Positions 26,504 to 35,282 of a stretch of DNA of 56,340 nucleotides are shown here, in pieces (the stretch's first letter is position 1; every line of letters begins with the position of its first letter). The stretch is taken from contig JAJFVE010000027.1 of the NCBI GenBank assembly GCA_021371965.1, positions 1-56,340 of the forward strand, written 5' to 3'. This stretch comes from Planctomycetaceae bacterium (GTDB taxonomy: Bacteria; Planctomycetota; Phycisphaerae; SM23-33). The notes under the pieces are model-generated. The model worked only from the letters and a program-made list of their open reading frames with translations, was not told where the DNA came from and did not search any database. The position numbers were made by a program, and so were the translations under genes.

Positions 26504-27370
26504 TCAGTGCCCCGCGACGCCGGAACGCAGGGTCTCTTTCAGGCCCGCCAGTTGGGCGACGGTGTCTTGGGCATCGGCGCCGAACTGGCCGGTCTCGAAT
26601 ATCAGCGGGCCATCGTACCCGCTTCCCGTCAGCGCGGCCAGCAGATCCGCCCACGGCAGCACGCCGCGGCCCGGGACCCAATGGCGCTCATCGCAGGCGT
26701 CGTTGTCCGACAGGTGCGTCGTGCGGACGAACCCGCCGATGCGCTTTACGTATTCTATCGGGTCCTGGGCGGCCAGGTTGATGTGGTTAACGTCCAGGCA
26801 CAATCCGACGTGGTTGGGGTCCAGTTCGCCCATCAGCGCGTCGACCTCCTCGGGGCGGTTGAGCAGGCCCCAGGGCGGCATGGGCTCGACGGCCAACACA
26901 ATCTCGCGAGCCTCCGCCCGCCGCACCGCCAGGGCGGCGAGTTCTTCCTGGCACGCCCGTAGCGTGTGGCAAGATCGAGCCATGGCCCCGGCGCGATCCT
27001 CGGCCTTGAGGTGAACGGCGTTGGGATGAATCACCAGCCGCCGCCCGCCCAGGTCCGCCAGCCGCTCCATGGCCCATGCCACAGCCGTCACCGTCGCCTC
27101 CCGCACGGCCGCATCGGGGTGGGCCGGATCGATATTGCCCGCCTCGGCAACCGTGCCGCCGTAAGGCATGTGGTAGGCCCAGATGTTCAGCCCGCAGCCG
27201 GCGATAATCGCTTTAAGCCGCGCCAAGGCCGCATCGTCGGCCAGCCACGGCCAATAGCCCAGGTTGAGTTCGATGTCGGTGAAGCCGTGCCGCGCAAAGA
27301 GCGGCAGATGCGACTCGGGGTCCACGCCGGCCAGGCAGTGCGTCGAAATTCCAAAAGTGTTGTTCATCAT
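26504..27370 (-). CDS. Sugar phosphate isomerase/epimerase-like TIM-barrel protein
   Basis: A 288-residue member of the AP-endonuclease-2 superfamily of xylose-isomerase-like barrels. Metal-binding residues appear in LVIHPNAVHL, VLAVEPMPPWG, GLCLDVNHINLA, VRTTHLSDND and PLIFETGQFG. Family members isomerise, epimerise or dehydrate sugars and inositols. The position 40 nt ahead of the phosphoesterase suggests a shared pathway. The start at 27370 is preceded by GAAAGA. Confidence 0.86.
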   Translation of the reverse strand: MMNNTFGISTHCLAGVDPESHLPLFARHGFTDIELNLGYWPWLADDAALARLKAIIAGCGLNIWAYHMPYGGTVAEAGNIDPAHPDAAVREATVTAVAWAMERLADLGGRRLVIHPNAVHLKAEDRAGAMARSCHTLRACQEELAALAVRRAEAREIVLAVEPMPPWGLLNRPEEVDALMGELDPNHVGLCLDVNHINLAAQDPIEYVKRIGGFVRTTHLSDNDACDERHWVPGRGVLPWADLLAALTGSGYDGPLIFETGQFGADAQDTVAQLAGLKETLRSGVAGH

Positions 27371-27563
27371 TCTTTCGGCGTCATAACGTCTGCGACGGAC
27401 GAAAGTCTACAACAAATGCTCATCCGCTGCTACGCCAGCCGCGTGTGTAACCGCCGCCGTCGCCGGCGACACCTTCCATACGGCCAAAGCATGCGGCCGC
27501 ACGCCAGCCAACCTGTGCGGGCTGGACCTAGAATGAACTAACAAAAGGTTGGAGGTATCTAAC

Positions 27564-30101
27564 ATGAACCGCCTGAGAATCGCACCCGTCGTGATCGGCG
27601 TTTCAATCGTGATGTACGTCGTTTCACCGGCCTGGTCGCAAATAAACATTCAGTTTGGTCCACGACCGCAGGAACAATATTCAGCCGCCGAGGCGTTGAC
27701 GCGTGGGCCTCTCCACGAGGCCTTTGCCGAACCGATCGTGCTCAATGGCGAAGCGGTGGACTTCATCAGCACGGTCGAGCCTCCCCGGCCGATCAACGAA
27801 AGCCCGCCGGACCAGCGTCCCGTCGGAAATAACGTTCAGTGGATTCCCGGATATTGGTTCTGGGAGCCCACGATGGACAATTACGTGTGGGTCAGCGGGT
27901 GCTGGCGCGAATCGCCTCCAGGGCGCTTGTGGGTGAGCGGCTACTGGGTGCGCGTCTCGACGGGGTTCAAGTGGGTCGCCGGGTTCTGGATGGACGACAC
28001 GCTCCGCGAGATCACGTACCTGCCCGGTCCGCCCGCCAGCCTGGAAAGCGGTCCGCCCGCACAGGCGCCGGCTGACGACGTGGTGTGGGTCCCCGGCGTG
28101 TGGGCGTGGCAGCAGGACCGGTTCGTGTGGCGCCCGGGGTTCTGGCTGCGCGCGTCCGCGGATTGGGTGTGGGTGCCGGCACATTACATCCGCGCGCCGC
28201 AGGGTTATGTCTTCGTCGACGGGTACTGGGACTTCCCGCTTGAGCGTCGCGGCGTGGCGTTCCTGCCGGTGTATTACCCGCGGCAGTACGCCGGTCAGGT
28301 GTACACGCCCTCGCTGGTGCTGGACGTCTCGATCCTGTTCACCAGCCTCTTCTCGGCGCCGCGCTGCGACCACTACTACTTCGGCGACTACTACGACACC
28401 GCCTTTGAACGCCAGGGGATCTATCCCTGGTACGACGTGCAGCCGCGGCTGTGGTACGACCCGGTCTACTCGCACAGCCGCTGGACTCACCGTAGCGATC
28501 CGCGGTGGAGCCAGTCGCTGGCCGGCGAGTACCAGTATCGCCGGCGCGAGCCGCGCTACCGCCCCGCGCCGACGTACCGCGCCCTGACGGATCAACTGGC
28601 GCGGCTGGGCGAACGCGACCGGCGGAATCTCTCGCTGGCCCAACCACTGCAGCAGCTCGTCCAGGCACCTTCGACGCCGATGCGGTTTGAACGTTCGGAC
28701 CGCCAGCGGTGGGTGGAATCGGCCCGGCGAATCCAGCAGGAGCGGACGCAGCGGGAACGGACGCAGTGGCAGGCGGCCCCGACCGCCCCGGTAGCGGCCG
28801 CTCCAGCCCAAGTCTCGCCGGCTGAGCAGGCTCGCCTGACCGACGAAGCCCGTCGCCGTGCGCAGCTCGATGCCCAGCGCGCCCAGCAGCGCCAAGCGCG
28901 CACTCTTAACCAGCGCGAACAGCCGTATCCGTCGGCAGCGCCCACCAATGAAGAGATCCGCCGCCAGGGCGAAATCGAGGCCCAGCAGGCCGCACAGGAA
29001 GAGCAGGCGCGCCAAGAGGCTCGCAGGGCCAACGAGGCACGCGACCAGGCACAGAGAGAGGCCGCTGCCGCCCGAACCGACCAGCAACGCCGCGCGGCAC
29101 AGCAGCGGGCCGATGAAGCCGCCCGCAACGTCCAGGCCGCCCAGCAACGCCAGCAAGAGGCCCAGCAACGCCTCGATCAGCAGCGCACGGAGGAAACACG
29201 GCGCCTGCTCGAGCGCCAACGCCAGGAAGCCGCCAAGGAAACCGACGCCCAACGGCAGACGCGAGAAGCCGCCGCCGCTGCACAGGAAGCCCAGCGCCGC
29301 GCCGAGGCGGCAGGCTCCGACAAGAACCAGGCCCAGCGCGCCGCGCGGGCGGCGGAAGACGCCCAGCGAAAGGCCCAACAGGCGGCCGCCGAGGCCCAGA
29401 GCGAACAGTCGCGACGCCAGTCGCAGCAAGCCGCCGACACCGCCAGACGCGCCAAGGAACAGGCCCAGCAGGGCGCCCGCGACGAGCGGCCGGCGGAACG
29501 GCTCCGCCAGTCGCAGGAAGCGGCCCGAACCGCCCAGGAAGCCCGGCAAAAAGCCGAGCAGGCCCAGGCGCTGGAACGCGAGAACCAGATCCAGGCCGAG
29601 AATCAGCGAAAAGCTGCCCAGGCCCAACAGGTTCAGCGGCAGGAACAGGCCCGCAAACAAGCCGAAGAAAACCGCAAGAACCAGCAGGCCGCCGAGGCGA
29701 CGGCGCGCGACAACCAGCGCAAAGCCCAGGAAGCGGCCGCCCGACAGGAACAGGCCCGCCAGGCGCAGGAGAACCAGCGCAAGGCCCAGGAAGCGGCCGC
29801 CCGACAGGAACAGGCCCGCCAGCAGGCCCAGGAACAGGCTCGCCAGGCACAAGAGAATCAGCGCAAGGCCCAGGAAGCGGCTGCTCGCCAAGGGCAGGAG
29901 AATCAGCGCCGAGCCGAAGAATCCGCCCGCCGGGCTGAGGAGGCCAGAAAGGCCCAGGAGGCCCGCAACGTCGAGGCGGCCAAGCGAAGCGAAGCGGCCC
30001 CGACGCCGCCCCAGGCCCAACCGCCGAAGAAGGAGCCTCCAGCCCCGCAGACCAACGACAGGCCTGATAAGAAAGACAAGAAGGACAAGAACAAAGAGTA
30101 G
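27564..30101 (+). CDS. Surface protein with YXWGXW-type repeats and a long Ala/Gln/Arg coiled coil
   Basis: An 845-residue exported protein. A signal peptide (about 1-27, ending AWSQ) is followed by seven or eight WxxGxW-like repeats between about residues 85 and 240 (WIPGYWFW, WVSGYWVR, WVAGFWMD, WVPGVWAW, WRPGFWLR, FVDGYWDF). These are the YXWGXW repeats seen in planctomycete and other surface proteins. From about residue 390 to 830 it is an unbroken Ala/Gln/Glu/Arg-rich helix, surely a coiled coil, ending in a Pro/Lys tail (KKDKKDKNKE). The ATG at 27564 has GGAGGT 7 nt upstream. It probably forms an extended fibre or tethers a membrane to the wall; no partner is known. Its composition also creates very long spurious frames on both strands. 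Confidence 0.83.
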   Translation: MNRLRIAPVVIGVSIVMYVVSPAWSQINIQFGPRPQEQYSAAEALTRGPLHEAFAEPIVLNGEAVDFISTVEPPRPINESPPDQRPVGNNVQWIPGYWFWEPTMDNYVWVSGCWRESPPGRLWVSGYWVRVSTGFKWVAGFWMDDTLREITYLPGPPASLESGPPAQAPADDVVWVPGVWAWQQDRFVWRPGFWLRASADWVWVPAHYIRAPQGYVFVDGYWDFPLERRGVAFLPVYYPRQYAGQVYTPSLVLDVSILFTSLFSAPRCDHYYFGDYYDTAFERQGIYPWYDVQPRLWYDPVYSHSRWTHRSDPRWSQSLAGEYQYRRREPRYRPAPTYRALTDQLARLGERDRRNLSLAQPLQQLVQAPSTPMRFERSDRQRWVESARRIQQERTQRERTQWQAAPTAPVAAAPAQVSPAEQARLTDEARRRAQLDAQRAQQRQARTLNQREQPYPSAAPTNEEIRRQGEIEAQQAAQEEQARQEARRANEARDQAQREAAAARTDQQRRAAQQRADEAARNVQAAQQRQQEAQQRLDQQRTEETRRLLERQRQEAAKETDAQRQTREAAAAAQEAQRRAEAAGSDKNQAQRAARAAEDAQRKAQQAAAEAQSEQSRRQSQQAADTARRAKEQAQQGARDERPAERLRQSQEAARTAQEARQKAEQAQALERENQIQAENQRKAAQAQQVQRQEQARKQAEENRKNQQAAEATARDNQRKAQEAAARQEQARQAQENQRKAQEAAARQEQARQQAQEQARQAQENQRKAQEAAARQGQENQRRAEESARRAEEARKAQEARNVEAAKRSEAAPTPPQAQPPKKEPPAPQTNDRPDKKDKKDKNKE
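29712..29900 (+). repeat. 60-bp in-frame tandem repeat within the coiled coil
   Basis: Two copies with an exact 60-bp period, at about 29712-29760 and 29772-29820, differ at about one base over 49 nt (AACCAGCGCAA then GCCCAGGAAGCGG...). A third, more diverged and offset copy begins near 29857. The encoded unit is a 20-residue helix block containing NQRKAQEAAARQEQARQ. Recent duplication or slippage is likely. Confidence 0.8.
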
Positions 30102-30130
30102 CAGCCGGGCCGGTGAGGCAACGTGACACG

Positions 30131-30161
30131 GGAGCAGGAATCAACGTCCTGCTTCCGTTTT
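30131..30161 (+). terminator. Probable intrinsic terminator after the YXWGXW gene
   Basis: GGAGCAGGA (30131-30139) pairs with TCCTGCTTCC (30147-30156; one bulged T), followed by GTTTTAT. The stem is only moderately stable. Confidence 0.5.
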
Positions 30162-30212
30162 ATATGGGATCTGCGGGTTTCTTCCGTGATCCCGATGGCC
30201 CGATCTCGGCGC

Positions 30213-31208
30213 TTACCAGTTTTCCAGTTCGCCGACGATTTCTTCCACGAGGTCTTTGATGGTGACGATGCCGACGTGGCGGGCGTGGGCGTCGGCCACT
30301 ACGGCCATGGCCAGGCGGCGGTGCTGCATGCGATAGAGCGCCTGGGTGATGTTGAGGGACTCTTCCAGCACCATGGGTTGCTGGGCCAGCGCGGTCAGGT
30401 CGGTCTGCGGCGGGCTGCTCAGGGCCTGGTAGATATCGAGCACGCCAACGATGCGTCCGCCGTCGTCGCGCAGGGGCAGGCGGCGGTATTCGTGAGCCCT
30501 CATGATTTCAAAGATGCAGTCGCGCGTGACGTTGGCCGGGGCAGTCACGACGCGGGGCATGGGGATCATCGCCTTGGTCAGCGTCACCTGTGAGATCCCC
30601 ATGACGCGATGGGCCATGCGGGTCTGGAAGTCGGTCAGCGCGCCGCTGGCCTGCCCTTCGGCCACGATCGCCGCCGTGCCGACGTGCCCCAGGGCCTGCG
30701 CGTCGTCGTGGGCTCGCCAGAGGCGCGTCAGCAGCCACGCGAACCCCAGCACCAGCGGGCGCACCAGCGTGAGCGTGAAGATCCACCCCGAGAGGCGCAC
30801 CAACCACGCCAGGCGATACACCAGCGTTTCGGCGAGTCGCTGGAACGCGTTCTTGGGCAGCGTGTCGCCCAGGACGAACAGCACGCCGGTCCCGACAAGG
30901 ATGGCGTACAGCTCGGCGCGGTGGCCGGCCCCGCCCAGCACGAACATCGCGTTGACAGCGTAGGTGAAGGCATAGGAGGCCACGTTGTTGCCGATCAGCA
31001 GCGTCGCCAGCAACCGCCGCGGGTGGGCGAGTTGATGATGGATGCTTCGCGCCCCGCGCCGCCCGTGCTCGACCGCCAACTCCAGGCGCACCTTGTTGAG
31101 CACGTAAAAGCCCATCTCCATGCCCGAGTACAGCGCGCTGAGGCAGACGCCGGCGACGGCGGTGGCCCAGTACGTCGCCCACTGGATGAGGTTCGGGTCA
31201 CCGGGCAT
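30213..31208 (-). CDS. CNNM/CorC-type membrane protein with CBS pair (short form)
   Basis: A 331-residue protein. The N-terminal DUF21/CNNM membrane domain (about 1-175, three to four helices: GVCLSALYSGMEMGFYVLNK, GVLFVLGDTLPKN) is followed by a CBS pair (about 200-330; MIPMPRVVTAPANVT, RRLPLRDDGGRIVGVLDIYQ, MAVVADAHARHVGIVTIKDL). It lacks the C-terminal CorC/HlyC domain. The family is linked to magnesium/cobalt efflux. Its start lies 11 nt inside the end of the next gene upstream (31198-32544), so the two paralogs are translated together and may form a heterodimer. Confidence 0.87.
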   Translation of the reverse strand: MPGDPNLIQWATYWATAVAGVCLSALYSGMEMGFYVLNKVRLELAVEHGRRGARSIHHQLAHPRRLLATLLIGNNVASYAFTYAVNAMFVLGGAGHRAELYAILVGTGVLFVLGDTLPKNAFQRLAETLVYRLAWLVRLSGWIFTLTLVRPLVLGFAWLLTRLWRAHDDAQALGHVGTAAIVAEGQASGALTDFQTRMAHRVMGISQVTLTKAMIPMPRVVTAPANVTRDCIFEIMRAHEYRRLPLRDDGGRIVGVLDIYQALSSPPQTDLTALAQQPMVLEESLNITQALYRMQHRRLAMAVVADAHARHVGIVTIKDLVEEIVGELENW

Positions 31209-32544
31209 GGTCGCCGTCCTCTCGGGGCCGCGACGCGGCGGCGTCGAGCCCGGGGGCCTGTATGCGCGGCTGCACCAGTTCCAGGCGTAGTTTCCCGATG
31301 CGGCGTTTGCGCATGGAGACGACGGTGAACTGCAGGTTGCGGAAGGCGACGGTCTCGCCCTCGTGCGCGATGCGCCCGATCAGCGAGGTCACGAACCCGC
31401 CGATAGTGCTGATGTGCCGCGGCGCGAGGTTCATCTTCAGCGCGTCGGCCAGCTCATGCACCGGCAGGTTGCCGTCGAGCAGATACGAGCCGTCGCGCTG
31501 GGCTGCGACGGCCGCCTCTTCGGGCGAGAACGGGTCGGGCAGGTCGCCGACCATTTCCTCCAGCACGTCCTGGAGCGTGATGAGCCCGGCGGTGCCGCCG
31601 TACTCGTCGACGACGATGGCCATCTGCATGCGCGTGACGCGAAACTGCAGCAGCACGCGTTCGAGGCGGGCGGCCTCGGGCACGAACGCCGCGCGGGCCA
31701 CCAGCTCGCGCAGCGGCGTCTGCGGGCGCAGCAGCAGCGTCTTGGCGTGGATCACGCCCAGGATGTTGTCGAGGTGGTCCTGGTAGACCGGAACCTTGCG
31801 CAGGTGGGTGCGGGCCAGCAGGCCGGCCAGGACCGCCCGCGGACCGTTGATCTCGAAGGCCACCATGTCCACCCGCGGGACCATGATGTCGCGGGCCCGC
31901 AGGTCTGTCAGCTCCATGATCTCCTGCAGCAACGAGTGAGCGTCGGTGTCGATGGCGCCGCGCTTGGCCGAAAGCGCCAGCACCGCCGCCAGCTCGTCGG
32001 GAGTGATCTCGCGCCGCGCGGGCTGGCCGCCGGCTGCCAACCGCGTCAGCGGACCGATCAGGACACGCTGCAGAACCCACAGGACCGGACCGGCCGTCTT
32101 GACCAGCGCCGCTGCCGGCCACGACACCAGCATCGCCACGCGCTGGGCGTGCGAGACGGCCAGCAGCTTGGGCAGTACCTCGGCCAGCAGGATCAGCGCC
32201 AGCAGCGGTCCCAGCGTCACCAGCACCGCCACCCAGTGGGCGGAGTAGGCCTGGAGCATGTGCAGGGAGAGCGTGGCGGCCACGCTGGCGAATGCGACGT
32301 TCACCAGCATGTTGCCCAGCAGCAGCGCCTGGAGGAGGACGGCCGGTCGATCGAGCAGGCCCGCGGCCAGGCGCCCCGAGCGCCCGCGGGCGCGAAGCTG
32401 CTGGATGGCGCCGGGGGAAAGGCTGAACAGCGCCGTCTCGGAACCGCTGAAGAAACTCGACGCGCCCAGCAGCGCCGCCAAGACGACGAAATATCCCGCG
32501 TACTGGAGAAGAAAGCTCCCGTCCATGGCGGCAATGGTAGACAT
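31198..32544 (-). CDS. CNNM/CorC-type membrane protein with CBS pair and CorC_HlyC domain
   Basis: A 448-residue paralog of the protein above, in its full form. It has a DUF21 membrane domain (about 10-190; ASSFFSGSETALFSLSPGAI is the family signature), a CBS pair (about 210-330; DIMVPRVDMVAFEIN, QMAIVVDEYGGTAGLITLQD) and a C-terminal CorC_HlyC FAD-like domain (about 345-430; YLLDGNLPVHELADALKMNL, IGRIAHEGETVAFRNLQFTV). Probable divalent-cation (Mg/Co) transporter or its regulator. A TATAAG box ends 5 nt before the ATG and no ribosome site is seen. An internal ATG at 32526 is possible. Confidence 0.88.
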   Translation of the reverse strand: MSTIAAMDGSFLLQYAGYFVVLAALLGASSFFSGSETALFSLSPGAIQQLRARGRSGRLAAGLLDRPAVLLQALLLGNMLVNVAFASVAATLSLHMLQAYSAHWVAVLVTLGPLLALILLAEVLPKLLAVSHAQRVAMLVSWPAAALVKTAGPVLWVLQRVLIGPLTRLAAGGQPARREITPDELAAVLALSAKRGAIDTDAHSLLQEIMELTDLRARDIMVPRVDMVAFEINGPRAVLAGLLARTHLRKVPVYQDHLDNILGVIHAKTLLLRPQTPLRELVARAAFVPEAARLERVLLQFRVTRMQMAIVVDEYGGTAGLITLQDVLEEMVGDLPDPFSPEEAAVAAQRDGSYLLDGNLPVHELADALKMNLAPRHISTIGGFVTSLIGRIAHEGETVAFRNLQFTVVSMRKRRIGKLRLELVQPRIQAPGLDAAASRPREDGDHAR

Positions 32545-32611
32545 TATTGCTTATATCGGAAGATCGGCGATCCGGAATCACTGGGACCGGCAATCCCGCT
32601 CTCCCCGGGAC

Positions 32612-33292
32612 TCACAGCCACTGTCGCGAAAGGAGCATCAAATTGTCGTGGCCGGGGACGATTACGTCGGCCACCTCCAGCAGGTCGCGCAGGGTGTCCA
32701 AGGACGCCTGCATGTCGTTGCTGCCGTCCCAGACCTGCCCGCGAAGCACATGACCGGACGTGATGGCCGCGTCGGAGGCAATCAGAACCGTGCTGGTAGC
32801 CGGCGTCAGCAGCAGGCCGGTGGTTCCCGGCGTGGGTCCGGCCAGCGGATACACCTGCACCTGCGGACCGAAGTCGCGCGGGGCGGGTCGCACGCGTTGG
32901 AGCAGCTTGAGGTCGGCCTGCGCTTCGATGACGTCCTCGCTGCCGGCGCGGTCGTGGCTGTCGATCAGGTCCGTCAGGTACTCGCGATACCACTGCAGTT
33001 CATCGACGCCGGCCCACCAGTTGGCCTTGGGCATGTCGGCCAGCCCGCGCCGATGGGCCTGGCGGAGCGTGGTGCAGAAGACATCGGTGACGTCGGAGAG
33101 CATCTTGCCCGTCCGCTCGTTGAACCGCGCCGCCAGCACCGGCCCCGGCAGCGACGGGTCGACGAGGATGATGCGATTGTCCATGAAGACGGCCGTGGTC
33201 GTCGCGTGCGAGGTACGCACGGGCGCCTGCTCGCCCCAGAGGCGGTTGTGACTCAACGTGCCGATGCTGATGACGCTATATTCCAGGCTCAT
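32612..33292 (-). CDS. MBL-fold protein with degenerate metal-binding site
   Basis: A 226-residue protein with metallo-beta-lactamase fold order: NRIILVDPSLPG, the motif-2 region, LAGPTPGTTGLLLTP, LIASDAAITSG and DVIVPGHDN. The usual THxHxDH is here TTLRQAH (residues 74-80), so two His and the Asp are replaced by Thr, Arg and Ala; only H80 remains. The third-motif His (GHTPG) is Pro. The Asp of ASDAA and the His of PGHD are kept. It is therefore probably not a normal dinuclear zinc hydrolase. The start at 33292 avoids a 14-residue extension without family similarity. It resembles lactonase-like or flavodiiron-type relatives only in outline. Confidence 0.72.
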   Translation of the reverse strand: MSLEYSVISIGTLSHNRLWGEQAPVRTSHATTTAVFMDNRIILVDPSLPGPVLAARFNERTGKMLSDVTDVFCTTLRQAHRRGLADMPKANWWAGVDELQWYREYLTDLIDSHDRAGSEDVIEAQADLKLLQRVRPAPRDFGPQVQVYPLAGPTPGTTGLLLTPATSTVLIASDAAITSGHVLRGQVWDGSNDMQASLDTLRDLLEVADVIVPGHDNLMLLSRQWL

Positions 33293-33435
33293 GGCTCTAT
33301 TGAACCACACGCCGCCTTCCGCGGCTAGATGCAAGGGCCCTTATTGCCGGCGCTACAATAAGCAGACGCGGCCGGGCTGAATACTTGTATCTGCGCCGTC
33401 GAACCGGGCGCAGCCGGGGCCGGTAGAGGATCGCC

Positions 33436-34656
33436 ATGAAGATGGTTCTCATTTTCTCGGTGCTGCTGATAGCCGGCCTGCTGTTGGCCCAATGGCTGCC
33501 GCTCTGGCTGGCGTCTGCCGCTGACGCCGGGCACCTGGTCATTCACCTGCTGACGATGACGGCGCTGGCATACATCATGATCCACGTCGGGACGGAGTTT
33601 CACGTCGAAAAGACCAACCTCCGCCAATACGGATGGGACTATGTCATCGCCGTGACGGCTGCCGCCGGTCCGTGGCTGCTGGTGGCGATGTACTTCATCT
33701 TCGTGCTGGTCCCGTCAGAACTCTGGTGCCGCGGGCGGCTCTGGCAGGAATCGCTGCTGGTGTCGCGATTCGCCGCGCCGACGTCGGCGGGGGTGTTGTT
33801 TTCGATGCTGGCTGCCGCGGGCATGGGGCACACGTGGGTTTTTCGCAAGGCCCGCGTGCTGGCGATTTTCGATGACCTGGACACCGTGGTGCTGATGATC
33901 CCACTGAAGATGATGATGGTGGGAGTGGCCTGGCAACTGATGGTGATCCTGGCCATCTTCGCAACGATGTTCTGGACGGCGTGGCGATGGATGCGGCGCA
34001 TCCGCCTGCCGACGGCCTGGCCATGGGTGCTGACCTATTCGGCGATGATCGCCCTGGCCAGCTACGGCGTCAGCTTCGCCAGCAAGCAGATCGACCAGGA
34101 CGTCCCCATCGATATCGAGGTGCTGCTGCCGGCGTTCCTACTGGGCGTAGCGCTGAGCCCGCCGCGAGCGGAAGACCGTGGCCCCGAGCGGCACCACCGC
34201 CAGCAGCAGGTCTCGACGCTGATCTCAGCGGCGTTCATGCTGCTGGTGGGGCTGAACATGCCGCCCATGCTGATGGCGTGGCAGCAGGCCGGCGCCGAAA
34301 ATGCCGCGCGCGAGCAGTCGCTGCTTTCGCAGTTGACCATGCCGCCCTGGCCCGTCCTGGCGCTGCACGTGGTGATCGTCACCGCCCTGTGCAACCTGGG
34401 CAAAATGTTCCCGGCGTTCTGCTATCGCAAGGAGGCCCACTGGCGGCTGCGCACCGGCGTGGCGGTGGGCATGTGGCCGCGCGGGGAGGTCGGCGCCGGC
34501 GTACTGGTGGTGAGCCTGGGCTACGGCATCGCCGGGCCGGCGATGACCATCAGCGTGTTGAGCCTGGCGCTGAACCTGGTCTTGACCGGCGCGTTTATCG
34601 TGCTGGTCAAGTGGCTGATCGCAGCGCATGCGGAGAACGATAACGCGCCGCCTTAA
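33436..34656 (+). CDS. Cation/proton antiporter (CPA superfamily)
   Basis: A 406-residue protein with about 11-12 membrane helices. Antiporter marks are RFAAPTSAGVLFSMLAAAG, the acidic pair in RVLAIFDDLDTVVLMIPLK (the ion-binding region) and GMWPRGEVGAGVLVVSLGYG, whose Arg/Glu are typical of Na+/H+ antiporters. The ion may be Na+ or K+. There is no TrkA-N or RCK domain. Its TAA overlaps the stop of the convergent VOC gene. Confidence 0.84.
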   Translation: MKMVLIFSVLLIAGLLLAQWLPLWLASAADAGHLVIHLLTMTALAYIMIHVGTEFHVEKTNLRQYGWDYVIAVTAAAGPWLLVAMYFIFVLVPSELWCRGRLWQESLLVSRFAAPTSAGVLFSMLAAAGMGHTWVFRKARVLAIFDDLDTVVLMIPLKMMMVGVAWQLMVILAIFATMFWTAWRWMRRIRLPTAWPWVLTYSAMIALASYGVSFASKQIDQDVPIDIEVLLPAFLLGVALSPPRAEDRGPERHHRQQQVSTLISAAFMLLVGLNMPPMLMAWQQAGAENAAREQSLLSQLTMPPWPVLALHVVIVTALCNLGKMFPAFCYRKEAHWRLRTGVAVGMWPRGEVGAGVLVVSLGYGIAGPAMTISVLSLALNLVLTGAFIVLVKWLIAAHAENDNAPP

Positions 34657-35045
34657 AACTGATCCTTCCAGCCTTCCATCAGCTCCAGCGTGTTGCCGTC
34701 GCGGTCCTGGAAGAAGCATACGCGCATGCCGGGGGTGACCCACGCGCAGTCGTGAATGGGACCGGTGGCCACGCCGTCAGCGTTCAGGGCCGCGATGGCC
34801 TTGGCCAGATCGGGCACTTCAAAGGCCAGGTGCTTGAAGCCGACCGTCTGATCGCCACCGCGGGCGGCTGTGTCGCCGGACTGAAACAGCTCCAAGCACA
34901 TGCTGCCCGTGCGCAGCATAATGAACTCGCCGCTCTGTCCGGCATTGAACACCCGCGCGCGGCGAAATCCGAAGTGTTTGGTATAAAAGGCCTCGCTGGC
35001 CTTCATGTCGCTGCAGTTGAAACCAATATGCTGCATGGCTGCCAT
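34653..35045 (-). CDS. VOC-superfamily (glyoxalase-like) metalloprotein
   Basis: A 130-residue protein with two beta-alpha-beta-beta-beta modules. The four metal ligands of the family can be placed: His6 in MQHIGF, Glu in CLELF, His in FKHLAFEV and Glu in LELMEGW. It could be a lactoylglutathione lyase, epimerase or resistance-type protein; the sequence does not decide. AGGAG lies 6 nt before the ATG. The stop codon overlaps that of the antiporter on the other strand. Confidence 0.84.
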   Translation of the reverse strand: MAAMQHIGFNCSDMKASEAFYTKHFGFRRARVFNAGQSGEFIMLRTGSMCLELFQSGDTAARGGDQTVGFKHLAFEVPDLAKAIAALNADGVATGPIHDCAWVTPGMRVCFFQDRDGNTLELMEGWKDQF

Positions 35046-35152
35046 GGATCGCTCCTGTGGGTTGCGGATTTCGGATCGAGGATTCAGATGGGCATTCTAA
35101 ACCATCCGCGCCAGACATAGGCAGCGTTTTTCAATTGGAAATAGTCAATTGA

Positions 35153-35188
35153 AATCACTACTGTCCGGATGATCGGACAGTAGTGATT
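35153..35188. repeat. Perfect 15-bp palindromic hairpin
   Basis: AATCACTACTGTCCG (35153-35167), loop GATGAT, CGGACAGTAGTGATT (35174-35188). The arms match completely. There is no T-run on either side. It lies in a 237-nt AT-richer spacer between the VOC gene and the phosphoesterase at 35283, both on the minus strand. It could be an operator, a mobile-element scar or a 3'-end hairpin. Confidence 0.75.
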
Positions 35189-35282
35189 ACAAATCACAAA
35201 TGCCAAATAAACCTCAAGGTGAAACGTTCGCTACTGAAGGTTTGGATTCCTGAATTGTGGTTTCCTGTTTGGAGCTTGTTCT

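Noticed and set aside
27681..30144. Long minus-strand and alternate-frame plus-strand open frames over the YXWGXW/coiled-coil gene
   Set aside because: Ala/Gln codons (GCC, CAG) read in other frames give endless Leu/Gly or Pro/Arg text; no ribosome site, no motif.
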